A stretch of DNA of 64,000 bases, taken from assembly GCF_008017825.1 (NCBI RefSeq), contig NZ_VRLS01000012.1:496001-560000 (forward strand), read 5' to 3'. The stretch's first letter is position 1. Each line of letters opens with the position of its first letter. Made by a program: the position numbers and the translations under genes. Source of the stretch: Mesonia sp008017825. Lineage in GTDB: Bacteria > Bacteroidota > Bacteroidia > Flavobacteriales > Flavobacteriaceae. The notes beneath the pieces are model-generated. The model was not told where the DNA came from and did not search any database. It saw only the letters and a program-made list of their open reading frames with translations. Positions 27,441-36,772 of this stretch are shown one piece after another.

Positions 27441-30400
27441 ATGAAAAAACTATTTACACTAGCCATAATCTCTTTTCTGGGGTATAGTATTTACGGTCAG
27501 AGCACAGATGAAAATTACTTTAAAACTACCGCTTATAAAGCAGAGAGCACTCTAGGTCCTGTAAGTGATGATGATAAACTAGAGTCGGTGACCTATTACG
27601 ACGGATTAGGGAGACCTAAACAGAGCGTAGTAAGAGGAGGGGAAAACGGAGATAAAGAGATCGTGACTCCATTTGTATATGATGATATGGGTAGGCATGC
27701 AAAAGAATACCTTCCCTATGCTAAAAATGTTACTCCAGGAGCAGAACTAGAATATACCTCTAATTCCAACGTTATCAATAATCTAACGACCTATTACACC
27801 AATACCTATCCAGCGGATATAGATCCAAATAACCGTAATCCTTATAGTGAAAAAGTTTTTGAACCTTCGCCTTTAAACCGAGTATTGGAACAAGGAGCAC
27901 CAGGGGAGAGCTGGGCAGTAGACCCCTCGACAGATAATGATCACACCATTAAATTTGATCAGTTGACAAATGATGCTTTAGAGGTAAGGTATCACCGAGT
28001 TGTATTTCAAGACGCTTCCGATACTGAAAAACCCACTTTGGTAACCCAAGGATATTATGCAGAAGGGCAATTATACAAGCAAGTGACCAAAGATGAAAAC
28101 TGGAAACCTGTCCAAGCTAACCCTAAAGCTCATACTACAGAAGAATTTACCAATAAACAAGGACAGGTAATTTTAAAAAGAACCTATGATAAAAGAACAA
28201 AACTTGATACTTACTATATATATGATCAATATGGTAACTTAACCTATGTTCTCCCTCCAGGAACGATAACAGAGTCATTTAGTGAGCCGATTGGTTTTGG
28301 GTTTACCCAAAATTATCCTTGGACACAATTGGTCATGGTGGATAATGAATTTGCAGATTCCTATAACGAAAGGCTTAGCGAATATGACAATGAGGCTATA
28401 CTCAATGCAGACGTTGAAAACGAATATGGAGGACAAGGGGGGTTTAACATAAGTACTTCTGCCAACGGGGAAGAGTTAAGTCTTGGGATTAGTTTTACTG
28501 CCAATACTGCTTTTGAACTTAGAAATGGTAGTTTATATTCTTTAGAGGAGATAGGTTTTTTTGAAGATACAGAACTAGGAAGGGTTTCGGGCCAAGAGTA
28601 TGAATATGTTTTTTTTATAGCTGACAATCAAATAATTATAGAAGGTTACGGAGAAGTGGCAAGTATTAATAAAACTTTGCAAAGCGATGAAATATTAACC
28701 TATAACAGAAACTACCCTTGGACGGATTACTTAGAAGTTTCTCTTGAAATAATAGACCAGTATGAATCAGGACTTGAGGGTTATTCCAATGCGGATATTT
28801 TAACTGCAAATATAGAGAATGATTATGATGGTTACGGCGGTTTGAATATATCTGTGGATGAGAACGACAATGTTACCGTTAACATCAATCATAGTTTGAA
28901 TACTACGCTCAATTTGAAAGAAGGTGTGGTCATTTCTCTAGAAATGGAACGAAGACTAGCTGACAGACTTTTGGGGGTTTTATCAGGCAATGGCTATGAA
29001 TATCAGATGTCTATTCAAAACAACAATTTATATATAGAAGGCGGAGGGGAGCTCTCTAATGCCAACGGCTTTTATACGGGTTTTGCCCCTGCACAAACCA
29101 ATTTTAGTACCCCTGTTTTAGAAGGGCTTTGTTATATCTATCATTATGACGATAGAAACCGATTAGTTGAAAAAAAGATACCGGGCAAGGGCTGGGAGTA
29201 TATTATTTATGACGATCAGAATATGCCGGTACTCACCCAAGATGCAAAATTGAGGGAAGACAATAATTGGCTGTTTACCAAATATGATAAACTGGGCAGG
29301 GTAGCCTATACAGGACTCCACCATTATGAGCCTAATTCTACGGCAAATGATAACGATGCCCGGGTAGAACTTCAGTCCATTATAGATAGCTATCCTTCGT
29401 CTAGTAGGGAAGAAAGGGTTGATGTGGTTAGTAATGACCCTGGCAAACATTATGGGGGAATGGGATACTGCTCTGATCCTCAGAATAGAGTAAAGACTTA
29501 CTATACGAATCAGTACTATCCAAATTCGGGTCAAGATATAGTAGGGGAATCCAATATGACACTGTACAGGGTCAATTACTATGAGTATAACCCTGATGAT
29601 TTAATACAGAAGTTCAGTTATCCTATTCCCTCTCAGGTATTTAATCAAAGTGTGACCGAAAGGACCCAAGGGCTTTTAATGGGTAACATTACCAGAGTGC
29701 TGAGTGAAGATTGTGCCCAAAAATTGATTTATACCATTTATGGATATGACGAAAAGGGAAGAATGATCTATCAGGCAATCAAAAATGAATATTTGAATAC
29801 TGAAGATGTAACAAAGTATCAGCTTGATTTTATGGGGAATATAACCTTTACCACAAGTACTCATATGAAAACAGGCAAAGAACCTTTGGTTGTATCGGAA
29901 GAGTTTGAGTATGATTATGAAGGCAAGTTGATAAGGCAAAACGAGAATATACGAATAACACCGCCAGGCTCACAACTTCCCACCTATAACCATACCGAGG
30001 GCATTGTCAAGAATTTTTATAGCGACCTTGGGCAACTGGAAACCAAAATGTTGGATGTAGAGCCATATAATTCTGTAAGCTTATTATCCCCTGCATTACA
30101 GAAGGTAGGCTACGGTTATAACATTCGTGGATGGCTAAAAACAATTAACAACATAAGTGACCTGAACCATAACACTGCTCTGTTTGCATTTAACATTAAC
30201 TATGACCAGCCAGAGCTTACTGGTGGTGTTCCATTGTATAACGGGAACATAAGCGAGACCCACTGGAAGACCAAGCAAGGGTTGCAGAACAAACGTTCCT
30301 ATGTTTACACTTACGATGCGCTGAATAGGTTAAAGTCCGCAGGATATACCGGAGGCTCTTTCCAAAACAGTTTTTACAGTTGGGCAGAGAATTACAGTGT

Positions 30401-31997
30401 GGACAATATCACTTATGACCCCCGAGGAAATATCAAATCGCTAGATAGGTTCGGATATATAAGTTCACAAGCTGGTTATGCCAGTGTAGATTATATCGAT
30501 AAACTTTCTTACTTTTATAAGCCTTTGAGTAATGAACTGGATAAAGTAATAGATACTGCTACCGATGAAGAAGGCTTTATGGATGGGGAAAATACTGATA
30601 AGGATTATCTCTACGATATCAACGGGAACATGGTAATGGATCAAAACAAGAAAATAGTGTCCATAGATTACAATCATCTCAACCTACCTACCCTTATCCA
30701 AATAGAAAGTGCAACTAGCACTAATATTAATTCTATACTCTATATTTATGATGCAACGGGTGTAAAATTGGAAAAGAGGGTGACCGACCATGATAATGAA
30801 ATTAACGGGGAGCCAACCAATACAATTACCCAATATGCAGGGAACTATATTTATAAACAAGAGAACCAGTTGCAGGCTATGAATTTAAAGTTCTTCAGCC
30901 ACCCAGAGGGTTATGTGGAACCAAAGGATCCTAGTAATTATGCGCAGGGGTTTGATTATGTTTATCAATATAAGGACCACTTAGGGAACGTACGACTGTC
31001 CTACTCGGACCTTGATCTGAACGGGGCCATCGACCCACAGACCGAGATCCTTGACGAGAAAAACTACTATCCTTTTGGACTTGAACACAAAGGTTACAAC
31101 AATGTCGTGAACGGCACGAAAAACAACTACCATACATATTTAGGCAAAGAACATACTGAGAGCCTTGGTTTAGATATTTATGAAATGGATTGGAGGCAAT
31201 ATGACCCTGCGTTAGGGAGATTTAATGTTATAGATAAAATGGCATCTAGTTTTGCTAATCAAACACCATATCATTATGGGAATAATAATCCAATATTTTT
31301 TAAAGACCCAACTGGATTGTTTTCAACTGTGGTAAATGATGATGGTGAAGTTATAGACCACAAAGATGATGAAGATACTAATATTTACCTTAATAGTCGT
31401 AGCGGACCAATAGTTGGACAAGAAGAAGAGGGAAAAGAATATAACGTAGGAGACAAAATTTTTAATGTAGACAATAGTAATCCTGACTATTCTTTATTTT
31501 CTCTAATTGTTAATACAGCTTCAGCAACGACTTCTACAGCAGCAGTAGGTGTATATAAGATTCCTAAAGAAATTCTTGTATATGACGAATCTGGTAAAGT
31601 CATAGGAAAGTGGTTGACTGATATTAAAGTTCCCTTTAAAGCTCTTAAATTAGTAGATGGTGTCTTGCAAGTTGCTGGACCTGTTGCTGATGCAATAAGT
31701 GTTGGAGCTAACACAATAGATTTAGCTAATAGTAATATGTCAGTTGGTAGATATTCATTTAATACGATAGGTACAGGAGCAAGTCTTTATGCTACTTATG
31801 CTTATGGTGGACCTGCGGGAATAGCAGTAGGGTCATTAGTTTATGTAGGAGATTTAATAATAACTGCAGGTGAAGAAATATCAGAAGCTAAAAAAAATCA
31901 TCCTAATCCAAAGATAAGGAATAGTAAATGGTACGATTTTGGAACAATGTTGAATGAAGTTAAAAATATTATGACGAATAGTATTTGGAAGTGGTAA
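27441..31997 (+). CDS. RHS-repeat (DUF6443-type) polymorphic toxin candidate
   Basis: The start is set at the ATG at 27441, where a signal peptide begins (MKKLFTLAIISFLGYSIYGQ). An extension to 27336 overlaps the upstream gene and is not credible. The DUF6443-like start (VTYYDGLGRPKQSVV) is followed by YD repeats and two tandem ~125-residue inserts (about 290-410 and 422-540) that break the YD region. The RHS core (YKDHLGNVRLSYSD; GRFNVIDKMA...GNNNPIFFKDPTG) ends near residue 1290. The last ~228 residues are a separate AT-rich tip with a glycine/alanine-rich hydrophobic stretch (GTGASLYATYAYGGPAGIAV). That would suit a membrane-active toxin, but no known toxin fold is recognised. Confidence 0.88.
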   Translation: MKKLFTLAIISFLGYSIYGQSTDENYFKTTAYKAESTLGPVSDDDKLESVTYYDGLGRPKQSVVRGGENGDKEIVTPFVYDDMGRHAKEYLPYAKNVTPGAELEYTSNSNVINNLTTYYTNTYPADIDPNNRNPYSEKVFEPSPLNRVLEQGAPGESWAVDPSTDNDHTIKFDQLTNDALEVRYHRVVFQDASDTEKPTLVTQGYYAEGQLYKQVTKDENWKPVQANPKAHTTEEFTNKQGQVILKRTYDKRTKLDTYYIYDQYGNLTYVLPPGTITESFSEPIGFGFTQNYPWTQLVMVDNEFADSYNERLSEYDNEAILNADVENEYGGQGGFNISTSANGEELSLGISFTANTAFELRNGSLYSLEEIGFFEDTELGRVSGQEYEYVFFIADNQIIIEGYGEVASINKTLQSDEILTYNRNYPWTDYLEVSLEIIDQYESGLEGYSNADILTANIENDYDGYGGLNISVDENDNVTVNINHSLNTTLNLKEGVVISLEMERRLADRLLGVLSGNGYEYQMSIQNNNLYIEGGGELSNANGFYTGFAPAQTNFSTPVLEGLCYIYHYDDRNRLVEKKIPGKGWEYIIYDDQNMPVLTQDAKLREDNNWLFTKYDKLGRVAYTGLHHYEPNSTANDNDARVELQSIIDSYPSSSREERVDVVSNDPGKHYGGMGYCSDPQNRVKTYYTNQYYPNSGQDIVGESNMTLYRVNYYEYNPDDLIQKFSYPIPSQVFNQSVTERTQGLLMGNITRVLSEDCAQKLIYTIYGYDEKGRMIYQAIKNEYLNTEDVTKYQLDFMGNITFTTSTHMKTGKEPLVVSEEFEYDYEGKLIRQNENIRITPPGSQLPTYNHTEGIVKNFYSDLGQLETKMLDVEPYNSVSLLSPALQKVGYGYNIRGWLKTINNISDLNHNTALFAFNINYDQPELTGGVPLYNGNISETHWKTKQGLQNKRSYVYTYDALNRLKSAGYTGGSFQNSFYSWAENYSVDNITYDPRGNIKSLDRFGYISSQAGYASVDYIDKLSYFYKPLSNELDKVIDTATDEEGFMDGENTDKDYLYDINGNMVMDQNKKIVSIDYNHLNLPTLIQIESATSTNINSILYIYDATGVKLEKRVTDHDNEINGEPTNTITQYAGNYIYKQENQLQAMNLKFFSHPEGYVEPKDPSNYAQGFDYVYQYKDHLGNVRLSYSDLDLNGAIDPQTEILDEKNYYPFGLEHKGYNNVVNGTKNNYHTYLGKEHTESLGLDIYEMDWRQYDPALGRFNVIDKMASSFANQTPYHYGNNNPIFFKDPTGLFSTVVNDDGEVIDHKDDEDTNIYLNSRSGPIVGQEEEGKEYNVGDKIFNVDNSNPDYSLFSLIVNTASATTSTAAVGVYKIPKEILVYDESGKVIGKWLTDIKVPFKALKLVDGVLQVAGPVADAISVGANTIDLANSNMSVGRYSFNTIGTGASLYATYAYGGPAGIAVGSLVYVGDLIITAGEEISEAKKNHPNPKIRNSKWYDFGTMLNEVKNIMTNSIWKW

Positions 31998-32006
31998 GTT
32001 TTATTT

Positions 32007-32528
32007 ATGGAAGAAAGATATAAGATTACTAAATTATCTGTATGGCGTTATTTTTATAAGATTGTAGTGATAACTTTTTTTGCTCATATCTTGACGGCTT
32101 TTGCTATAATATTCTTTAGAAAAATTATAGAATTAAATAGCATTATTTTAATATTACTAGCTGTTACATCAGCTTGGTTATTGTTTTTTATGTTGCCACT
32201 ATGCATTCTATATTTTAATCACAGGAAGTTCAGTAAATCAGTTGTTTTTGAAATCAATGATAAAGATTACAGTTATAAAACAAAAACAGATGTAATTAAC
32301 TTTAATGAAGAAGATATAATAAATATAAAGCTATGGTTGTCGCCGCCATCTTACGATAAGAGAATAGATTTTTTATATTTTGGTAAATATCATTTTGCTA
32401 CGATAAATACAAAACAGAATAAATCATTTAATCTTTCTTGTCTTGTTTTTGATAAAATAGAGAGTGTTTTTGCAGAAAAACTAATTGAAAGAAAAAAGAA
32501 GCTATTCCCTATTATGAAATCACAATAA
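32007..32528 (+). CDS. Membrane protein downstream of the RHS tip, candidate immunity protein
   Basis: A 173-residue protein starting 9 nt after the RHS gene. It has two membrane helices (about 18-42 and 46-70) and a cytoplasmic part with the strand pattern of a small PH-like domain (VVFEINDKDYSYKTKTDVINF; DIINIKLWLSP). Immunity genes normally follow the toxin tip directly, and membrane immunity proteins pair with membrane-active toxins. That role is inferred from position alone. Base composition matches the AT-rich tip rather than the RHS body. A terminator follows. Confidence 0.65.
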   Translation: MEERYKITKLSVWRYFYKIVVITFFAHILTAFAIIFFRKIIELNSIILILLAVTSAWLLFFMLPLCILYFNHRKFSKSVVFEINDKDYSYKTKTDVINFNEEDIINIKLWLSPPSYDKRIDFLYFGKYHFATINTKQNKSFNLSCLVFDKIESVFAEKLIERKKKLFPIMKSQ

Positions 32529-32544
32529 TGCATTGAATTTTAGA

Positions 32545-32572
32545 AAACCACCTTTAACGAGGTGGTTTTTTT
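32545..32572 (+). terminator. Terminator of the RHS operon
   Basis: AAACCACCT pairs with AGGTGGTTT around TTAACG, followed by a T run. Confidence 0.88.
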
Positions 32573-32586
32573 ATGCGTAAGTATTA

Positions 32587-33441
32587 GGTAATGTAGTAAA
32601 CTGGTTCTTTGTTAAAATATTTCGTGTTAGTTTCTGAAAGTCAATAAATTAATTAAATGTGAGTTCTTATAAAATCCCTTACTTTTGGTGTTTTGAAACA
32701 ATATAAACTCCTTAGAAGTTATAAAATAAGACTTCTATATACCTACGTGTAGTAAATGTGTGCTTGATTATATTTGCAGTTATGGATTGTAAAAATTGTA
32801 ATAGCAGCAACTGTATAAAAAAAGGGAAACGAAATGATAAACAACGCTATTTCTGTAAAGACTGTAATCTAAGTTTTCAGTTAGATTATGAGTATAATGC
32901 ATATAAGCCACAAACAAATATGTTAATAAAAAGCTTGTTAAAAGAAGGCTGTGGGGTGAGGAGTATTTCTCGAATAATGAATATTTCCAGTAAAACCGTC
33001 CTCTCAAGAATACTGAAAATAAGCAAACAGGCTAAAGTTCCCAATTTTAATACATTGGGATGTAAGTTTGAAATTGATGAGATGTGGACATATGTAAAAC
33101 AAAAAAAAGATTTCACTTGGATTACTTATGTAATAGAGAGAGAATCAAAAACAGTAATTGATTTTTTTATCGGTCGTAAATCCATAAATAATATAAAGCC
33201 ATTGATTAATAAAGTGCTTTTGCTTCAGCCAAATAAGATTTATACCGATAGGCTAAATATTTATCCAAGCATGATCCCAAAAGAAATTCACAGACGATTT
33301 CAATATGCTACCAATAAAATCGAAAGAATGAATCTAACCCTCAGAACCCACATTAAGAGGTTAGGCAGAAAGACGATATGTTTTTCAAAAAAAACGCTTT
33401 ACTTAGAAGCACATTTAAAGATATACTTTTGGGGGCATTAA
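32587..33441 (+). mobile_element. IS1-family insertion sequence
   Basis: The left terminal repeat starts GGTAATGTAGTAAACTGG, as in IS1 elements. The element carries one transposase gene. The right end is not resolved: the sequence after the stop codon does not read CATTACC but CATTAAT, and no target duplication is visible, so the right repeat may be damaged. It separates the RHS operon from the rightward secretion operon. Confidence 0.75.
32782..33441 (+). CDS. IS1-family transposase
   Basis: The start is taken at the ATG at 32782 (MDCKNC), homologous to the decayed copy at 23590. The protein has 219 residues. An N-terminal zinc ribbon (CKNCNSSNCIKKGKRNDKQR then CKDC) as in InsA is followed by a helix-turn-helix (SISRIMNISSKTVLSRIL) and a DDE-type domain (CKFEIDEMWTYV; IYTDRLNIY; NKIERMNLTLRTHIKRLGRKT) as in InsB. 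Both parts are in one frame, so no frameshift is needed. It appears intact; mobility depends on the unresolved right end. Confidence 0.9.
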   Translation: MDCKNCNSSNCIKKGKRNDKQRYFCKDCNLSFQLDYEYNAYKPQTNMLIKSLLKEGCGVRSISRIMNISSKTVLSRILKISKQAKVPNFNTLGCKFEIDEMWTYVKQKKDFTWITYVIERESKTVIDFFIGRKSINNIKPLINKVLLLQPNKIYTDRLNIYPSMIPKEIHRRFQYATNKIERMNLTLRTHIKRLGRKTICFSKKTLYLEAHLKIYFWGH

Positions 33442-33559
33442 TTTTCCACTTCTTGAAACGACAATTATAGAATCACTTACGAATCTTGGCAAAGTAAATA
33501 TTAAATCTTAAGAATTTTTGATTACTTAAAATTTAACTAACTTTACCGAAAGCTACAGG

Positions 33560-34291
33560 ATGACCTCACGTTTTATTTTTTTATTCATTTTTTTTTCAGT
33601 TTTTTCAGCCTGCAAAACTGTTTCCATTGACCAGGACACCTATAGGATAACCAGTGATCCTGTGTTGTTAGGAAGTATAGGTACTGGTAAAGAATATATT
33701 CTAGAAGAAGATTATACTAACACCGCTTTCGTAGAATACCAACAGCCAATAAAGCTGAGCAGCTCTATTCTCCCTTTTACAAAAAGAACTTATAAGTTGT
33801 TTAATGAAGCCTCAAAAAAGCAACCTAGCGATCTAAAGATTAATTATACCGATTCTCTGGTCGAAAAACCTAAGTTTGTTCAATTGCATATTTCTGATAA
33901 AGTAACTGTCTTAGAACAGTTAAACAATAAAAATAACGAGGAATTGATAGACTATTTAAAAGTACAGCCCGAAGCTAAAATGGTGACATCGATTTCTTTG
34001 GCTTTAAACCAAGAAAAGTTAAATCAACTTCAAACGGCAGAAGGTGCTTTTTTAACTCAATCTGGTTATAAACATTATGTGATTAGCTTATATAAGGAAG
34101 GAGAACCAATAGATCAAATACAATTGAACGATGGGGCGGTTTTTGCTTACGAAACCAGTTCTTTCTGTTGGAAAGAAAACAAGAGACGCCAATTACAAAT
34201 CGTGGATATTACCAATGGGGATCCCTGTCCTAAAAAAACATATTCCAACTCAAGAAAAGTAATTAAGGAAGAAAATTATTTTAAACTTTAA
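33560..34291 (+). CDS. Lipoprotein heading the right-hand secretion operon
   Basis: A 243-residue protein with a lipobox (FFSVFSAC) after a very hydrophobic start. The mature region has no domain I can name and is mixed alpha/beta with an LNQEKLNQLQTAEGAF helix and two late cysteines (FCW and DPCPKK). It is the first gene of an operon of seven, separated by 10 nt from the next. A pilotin-like or outer-membrane anchoring role for the secretin would fit its place but is not shown by the sequence. Confidence 0.65.
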   Translation: MTSRFIFLFIFFSVFSACKTVSIDQDTYRITSDPVLLGSIGTGKEYILEEDYTNTAFVEYQQPIKLSSSILPFTKRTYKLFNEASKKQPSDLKINYTDSLVEKPKFVQLHISDKVTVLEQLNNKNNEELIDYLKVQPEAKMVTSISLALNQEKLNQLQTAEGAFLTQSGYKHYVISLYKEGEPIDQIQLNDGAVFAYETSSFCWKENKRRQLQIVDITNGDPCPKKTYSNSRKVIKEENYFKL

Positions 34292-34301
34292 ATTTCCTCA
34301 A

Positions 34302-34673
34302 ATGAAAGCCCAGTTTCTTATAATTATTTTGATAGCCTCTACAATGCTAACTGGATGTGAAGATATTATTGAGGTAGATAATATTTCGGAAGAAAGGGTT
34401 AAATTATTGGCGCCAGCAGATGATGTGATTTCAAATAGCACTACCATATCTTTTAGTTGGGAAATGATAGAAGAAGCGGATGCTTATCAACTTCAGGTTG
34501 CTAAACCTTCTTTTGAAGAAGCCATTGAAATTGTTACCGATACCACATCCAGTTCCACCAGATATTCGGAAACCTATAGCGAGGGTAATTTTGAGTGGCG
34601 GGTAAAAGCTTTGAATAGTGCATATGAGACTGAATATACAACCCACAGCTTCTCGATCGTACAAGAAGAATAA
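34302..34673 (+). CDS. Lipoprotein with one fibronectin III-like domain
   Basis: A 123-residue protein. The lipobox MLTGC is followed by an acidic linker (EDIIEVDNISEE) and a single beta-sandwich repeat (LLAPADDVISNSTTISFSW ... AYQLQVAKPSF ... GNFEWRVKALN) of the fibronectin III type common in Bacteroidota surface lipoproteins. It lies 10 nt after the first lipoprotein gene and 6 nt before the GspC-like gene, so it is probably an accessory to the secretion apparatus. The exact role is unknown. Confidence 0.7.
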   Translation: MKAQFLIIILIASTMLTGCEDIIEVDNISEERVKLLAPADDVISNSTTISFSWEMIEEADAYQLQVAKPSFEEAIEIVTDTTSSSTRYSETYSEGNFEWRVKALNSAYETEYTTHSFSIVQEE

Positions 34674-34679
34674 CCAAAG

Positions 34680-35147
34680 ATGAAAAAGCGTACCAAAACA
34701 TATGTTTTGCTAAGTATAGTGATTGTGGTATGGGCTATTATTGGCTACAAGGTTATTTCAGCTTTAAATCCAGATGAGCCCAATAACCAACATATCAAAA
34801 ATTTTAAAACGGTTTTCAACCCGACAACTCAAGAGGAAAGGGACACTTTTTCAGTACAGCCCGTTAGAAAAGATCCATTCCTTGGTACATTATTGATAAA
34901 ACCCGAGCCAAAGAAAATAACAAAATCTACCGTAAACGCAAAGAAAGTTCAGTGGCCAACGGTCAACTATCAAGGAATTGTCAGTAAAATGAGTTCCAAA
35001 AGGGATCAAGTATATATTGTAACGATCAATCAAGTTCAGTACTTGGCGAAGAAAGGTCAAATCATTGATAGTATCAAGGTAGTTAATGGAAATGAAAACC
35101 AAGTCGTTCTAAGGTATAAAAATGAACTAAAAACAATTTCTCTATAA
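34680..35147 (+). CDS. GspC/PilP-like periplasmic connector
   Basis: A 155-residue bitopic protein with a short cytoplasmic start, one membrane helix (about 8-28) and a Pro/Lys-rich linker with the motif RKDPFLG. It ends in a small beta domain (WPTVNYQGIVSK ... QVYIVTINQVQYLAKKGQIIDSIKVV) like the homology region of GspC or PilP. Those proteins link the inner-membrane platform to the secretin. The fold call rests on architecture and operon context. Confidence 0.7.
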   Translation: MKKRTKTYVLLSIVIVVWAIIGYKVISALNPDEPNNQHIKNFKTVFNPTTQEERDTFSVQPVRKDPFLGTLLIKPEPKKITKSTVNAKKVQWPTVNYQGIVSKMSSKRDQVYIVTINQVQYLAKKGQIIDSIKVVNGNENQVVLRYKNELKTISL

Positions 35148-35156
35148 AATTAAAAT

Positions 35157-36449
35157 ATGTTCTTTAAAGTAAAGGCAGGAGCATTGCAATTGACCATTTA
35201 TATTGTTGTGGTTATAGCTATCCTTCTGTCCGTTTTTTTGATCTTGGTACATACCCAAAACTATTTTAAGCTTACACACGAGCAATTATTAAATGCCACT
35301 AAATTAAACGACAAAGCAATTTACCATTCTTTGCTCTATCATCCAATTCCTTTAGGAGACTCTATAAACCTTCAAATTTTCGAGAAGGAAAATATAGAAG
35401 TAAGCGTTAAAAGAACTTATTGGGGTATTTTTAGTAAAATCGAAGCGACAAGCACATTCAAAAGCAGTTCCATCAAAAAGATTTCCTTAACTGGTGCAAA
35501 GCAAGAACTGAATTCGAGACCCGCACTATATTTAGCAGATTTTAATAGACCATTGGTGGTGGTCGGCAATACGTATATTAAAGGAGCGGCTTATGTTCCC
35601 ACACAGGGTGTTAGAGCAGGTAACATTAATGGTAAAAGCTTTTACAGTTCGCAATTAATAGAGGGACCAGTTTATAGTTATCCACGGAAATTACCCCAAG
35701 TCAGTAATGAGTTACAGCAGCAAATCAAATTCATTCCAGAAAAATTTAAAGAATTATCGGACTCTCATTTTTTGCCAAATACTATTGTTGATTCTATTAG
35801 TAATTCATTCCACTCTCCTGTCCAAATCTTATATGAAAAAAAAGCAATCAACCTTGAGCACTGTAGATTAACTGGAAACCTTATCATCCAATCGGATAAC
35901 AAAATAACGGTTACCCTAACAGCTAAATTAACAGATGTCATTTTAATAGCACCGGAGATAGAAATAAAAGATAATGTAAAAGGAACGTTTCAAGCTTTCG
36001 CCACAGAAAAAATCAGTGTTGGAAAAAATGTAACTTTACAGTATCCATCCGCTTTGGTAATGAACAAAAAAGAAGAAAAAAAGGCATTGGATAGTACTAA
36101 AAACATAATTCACAATAATTCAAAAAGTCGTTTTAAAATCGATAAGGGTTCTGCAATTGAAGGAATTGTATTGGATCTGGGAGAATATAATCCGCAAAGC
36201 TATAATTCAGACATTTTAATCGAAGAGAACACAGAGATCCTTGGCGAACTTTATGCCACGGGAAATATTGAACTAAAGGGGAGGGTTAAAGGAACGGTGT
36301 ATGCCAATAATTTCCTGACTAGGGAAAAAGGCTCTATTTACCAGAATCATTTGTTCAACGTAACCATAGATGTCAGTAAGCTACCAGAGGAGTATGTGGG
36401 TTTGGATATCGAGAATAAAGATAAAGGAATTGTGAAATGGTTGTACTAA
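35157..36449 (+). CDS. Membrane-anchored protein with bactofilin-like C-terminal repeats
   Basis: A 430-residue protein. A single N-terminal helix (about 11-31, LTIYIVVVIAILLSVFLIL) resembles those of PilX/GspK-type minor components but lacks a prepilin cleavage motif. The middle has short beta repeats (VVVGNTYIKGAAYVPTQGV; TGNLIIQSDNKI) and the end has a bactofilin-like pattern (ILGELYATGNIELKGRVKGTVYANN). A right-handed beta-helix is likely. It overlaps the next pseudopilin gene by 13 nt. Role unknown. Confidence 0.65.
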   Translation: MFFKVKAGALQLTIYIVVVIAILLSVFLILVHTQNYFKLTHEQLLNATKLNDKAIYHSLLYHPIPLGDSINLQIFEKENIEVSVKRTYWGIFSKIEATSTFKSSSIKKISLTGAKQELNSRPALYLADFNRPLVVVGNTYIKGAAYVPTQGVRAGNINGKSFYSSQLIEGPVYSYPRKLPQVSNELQQQIKFIPEKFKELSDSHFLPNTIVDSISNSFHSPVQILYEKKAINLEHCRLTGNLIIQSDNKITVTLTAKLTDVILIAPEIEIKDNVKGTFQAFATEKISVGKNVTLQYPSALVMNKKEEKKALDSTKNIIHNNSKSRFKIDKGSAIEGIVLDLGEYNPQSYNSDILIEENTEILGELYATGNIELKGRVKGTVYANNFLTREKGSIYQNHLFNVTIDVSKLPEEYVGLDIENKDKGIVKWLY

Positions 36450-36772
36450 AAAAAATAAAATCCTCGACACTAATGGAGACTTTGGTGGCTACCATAATCC
36501 TTATAATCATATTTGTGATATCAAGTTTAATTCTGAACAATATTTTTGGAGCCAGTATTCAGGGCGATAAAGAAAAGATAAATAATAGGCTAAAGGAACT
36601 GGAATATTTTTACAGATATGATAAAATAGAATTGCCATATGAAGAGGATTTCAATGGATGGGGAGTCTATATCATTTCTTATAAAGAAAGTAATCAACAG
36701 CTGGTGCGTTTCGAAATAACGAATAAAGACACTAATAAATCCTTGAGTTATAGCATATATGCAGAAGATTAA
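36437..36772 (+). CDS. Minor pseudopilin
   Basis: A 111-residue protein. A short basic leader (VVLKKIKS) precedes the hydrophobic helix STLMETLVATIILIIIFVIS, with Glu at +5 of the predicted mature end and Ser at -1. The rest is a small soluble domain. It overlaps the neighbours by 13 and 14 nt, which indicates tight translational coupling. It matches the size of GspI/PilV-type minor pseudopilins. Confidence 0.8.
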   Translation: MVVLKKIKSSTLMETLVATIILIIIFVISSLILNNIFGASIQGDKEKINNRLKELEYFYRYDKIELPYEEDFNGWGVYIISYKESNQQLVRFEITNKDTNKSLSYSIYAED

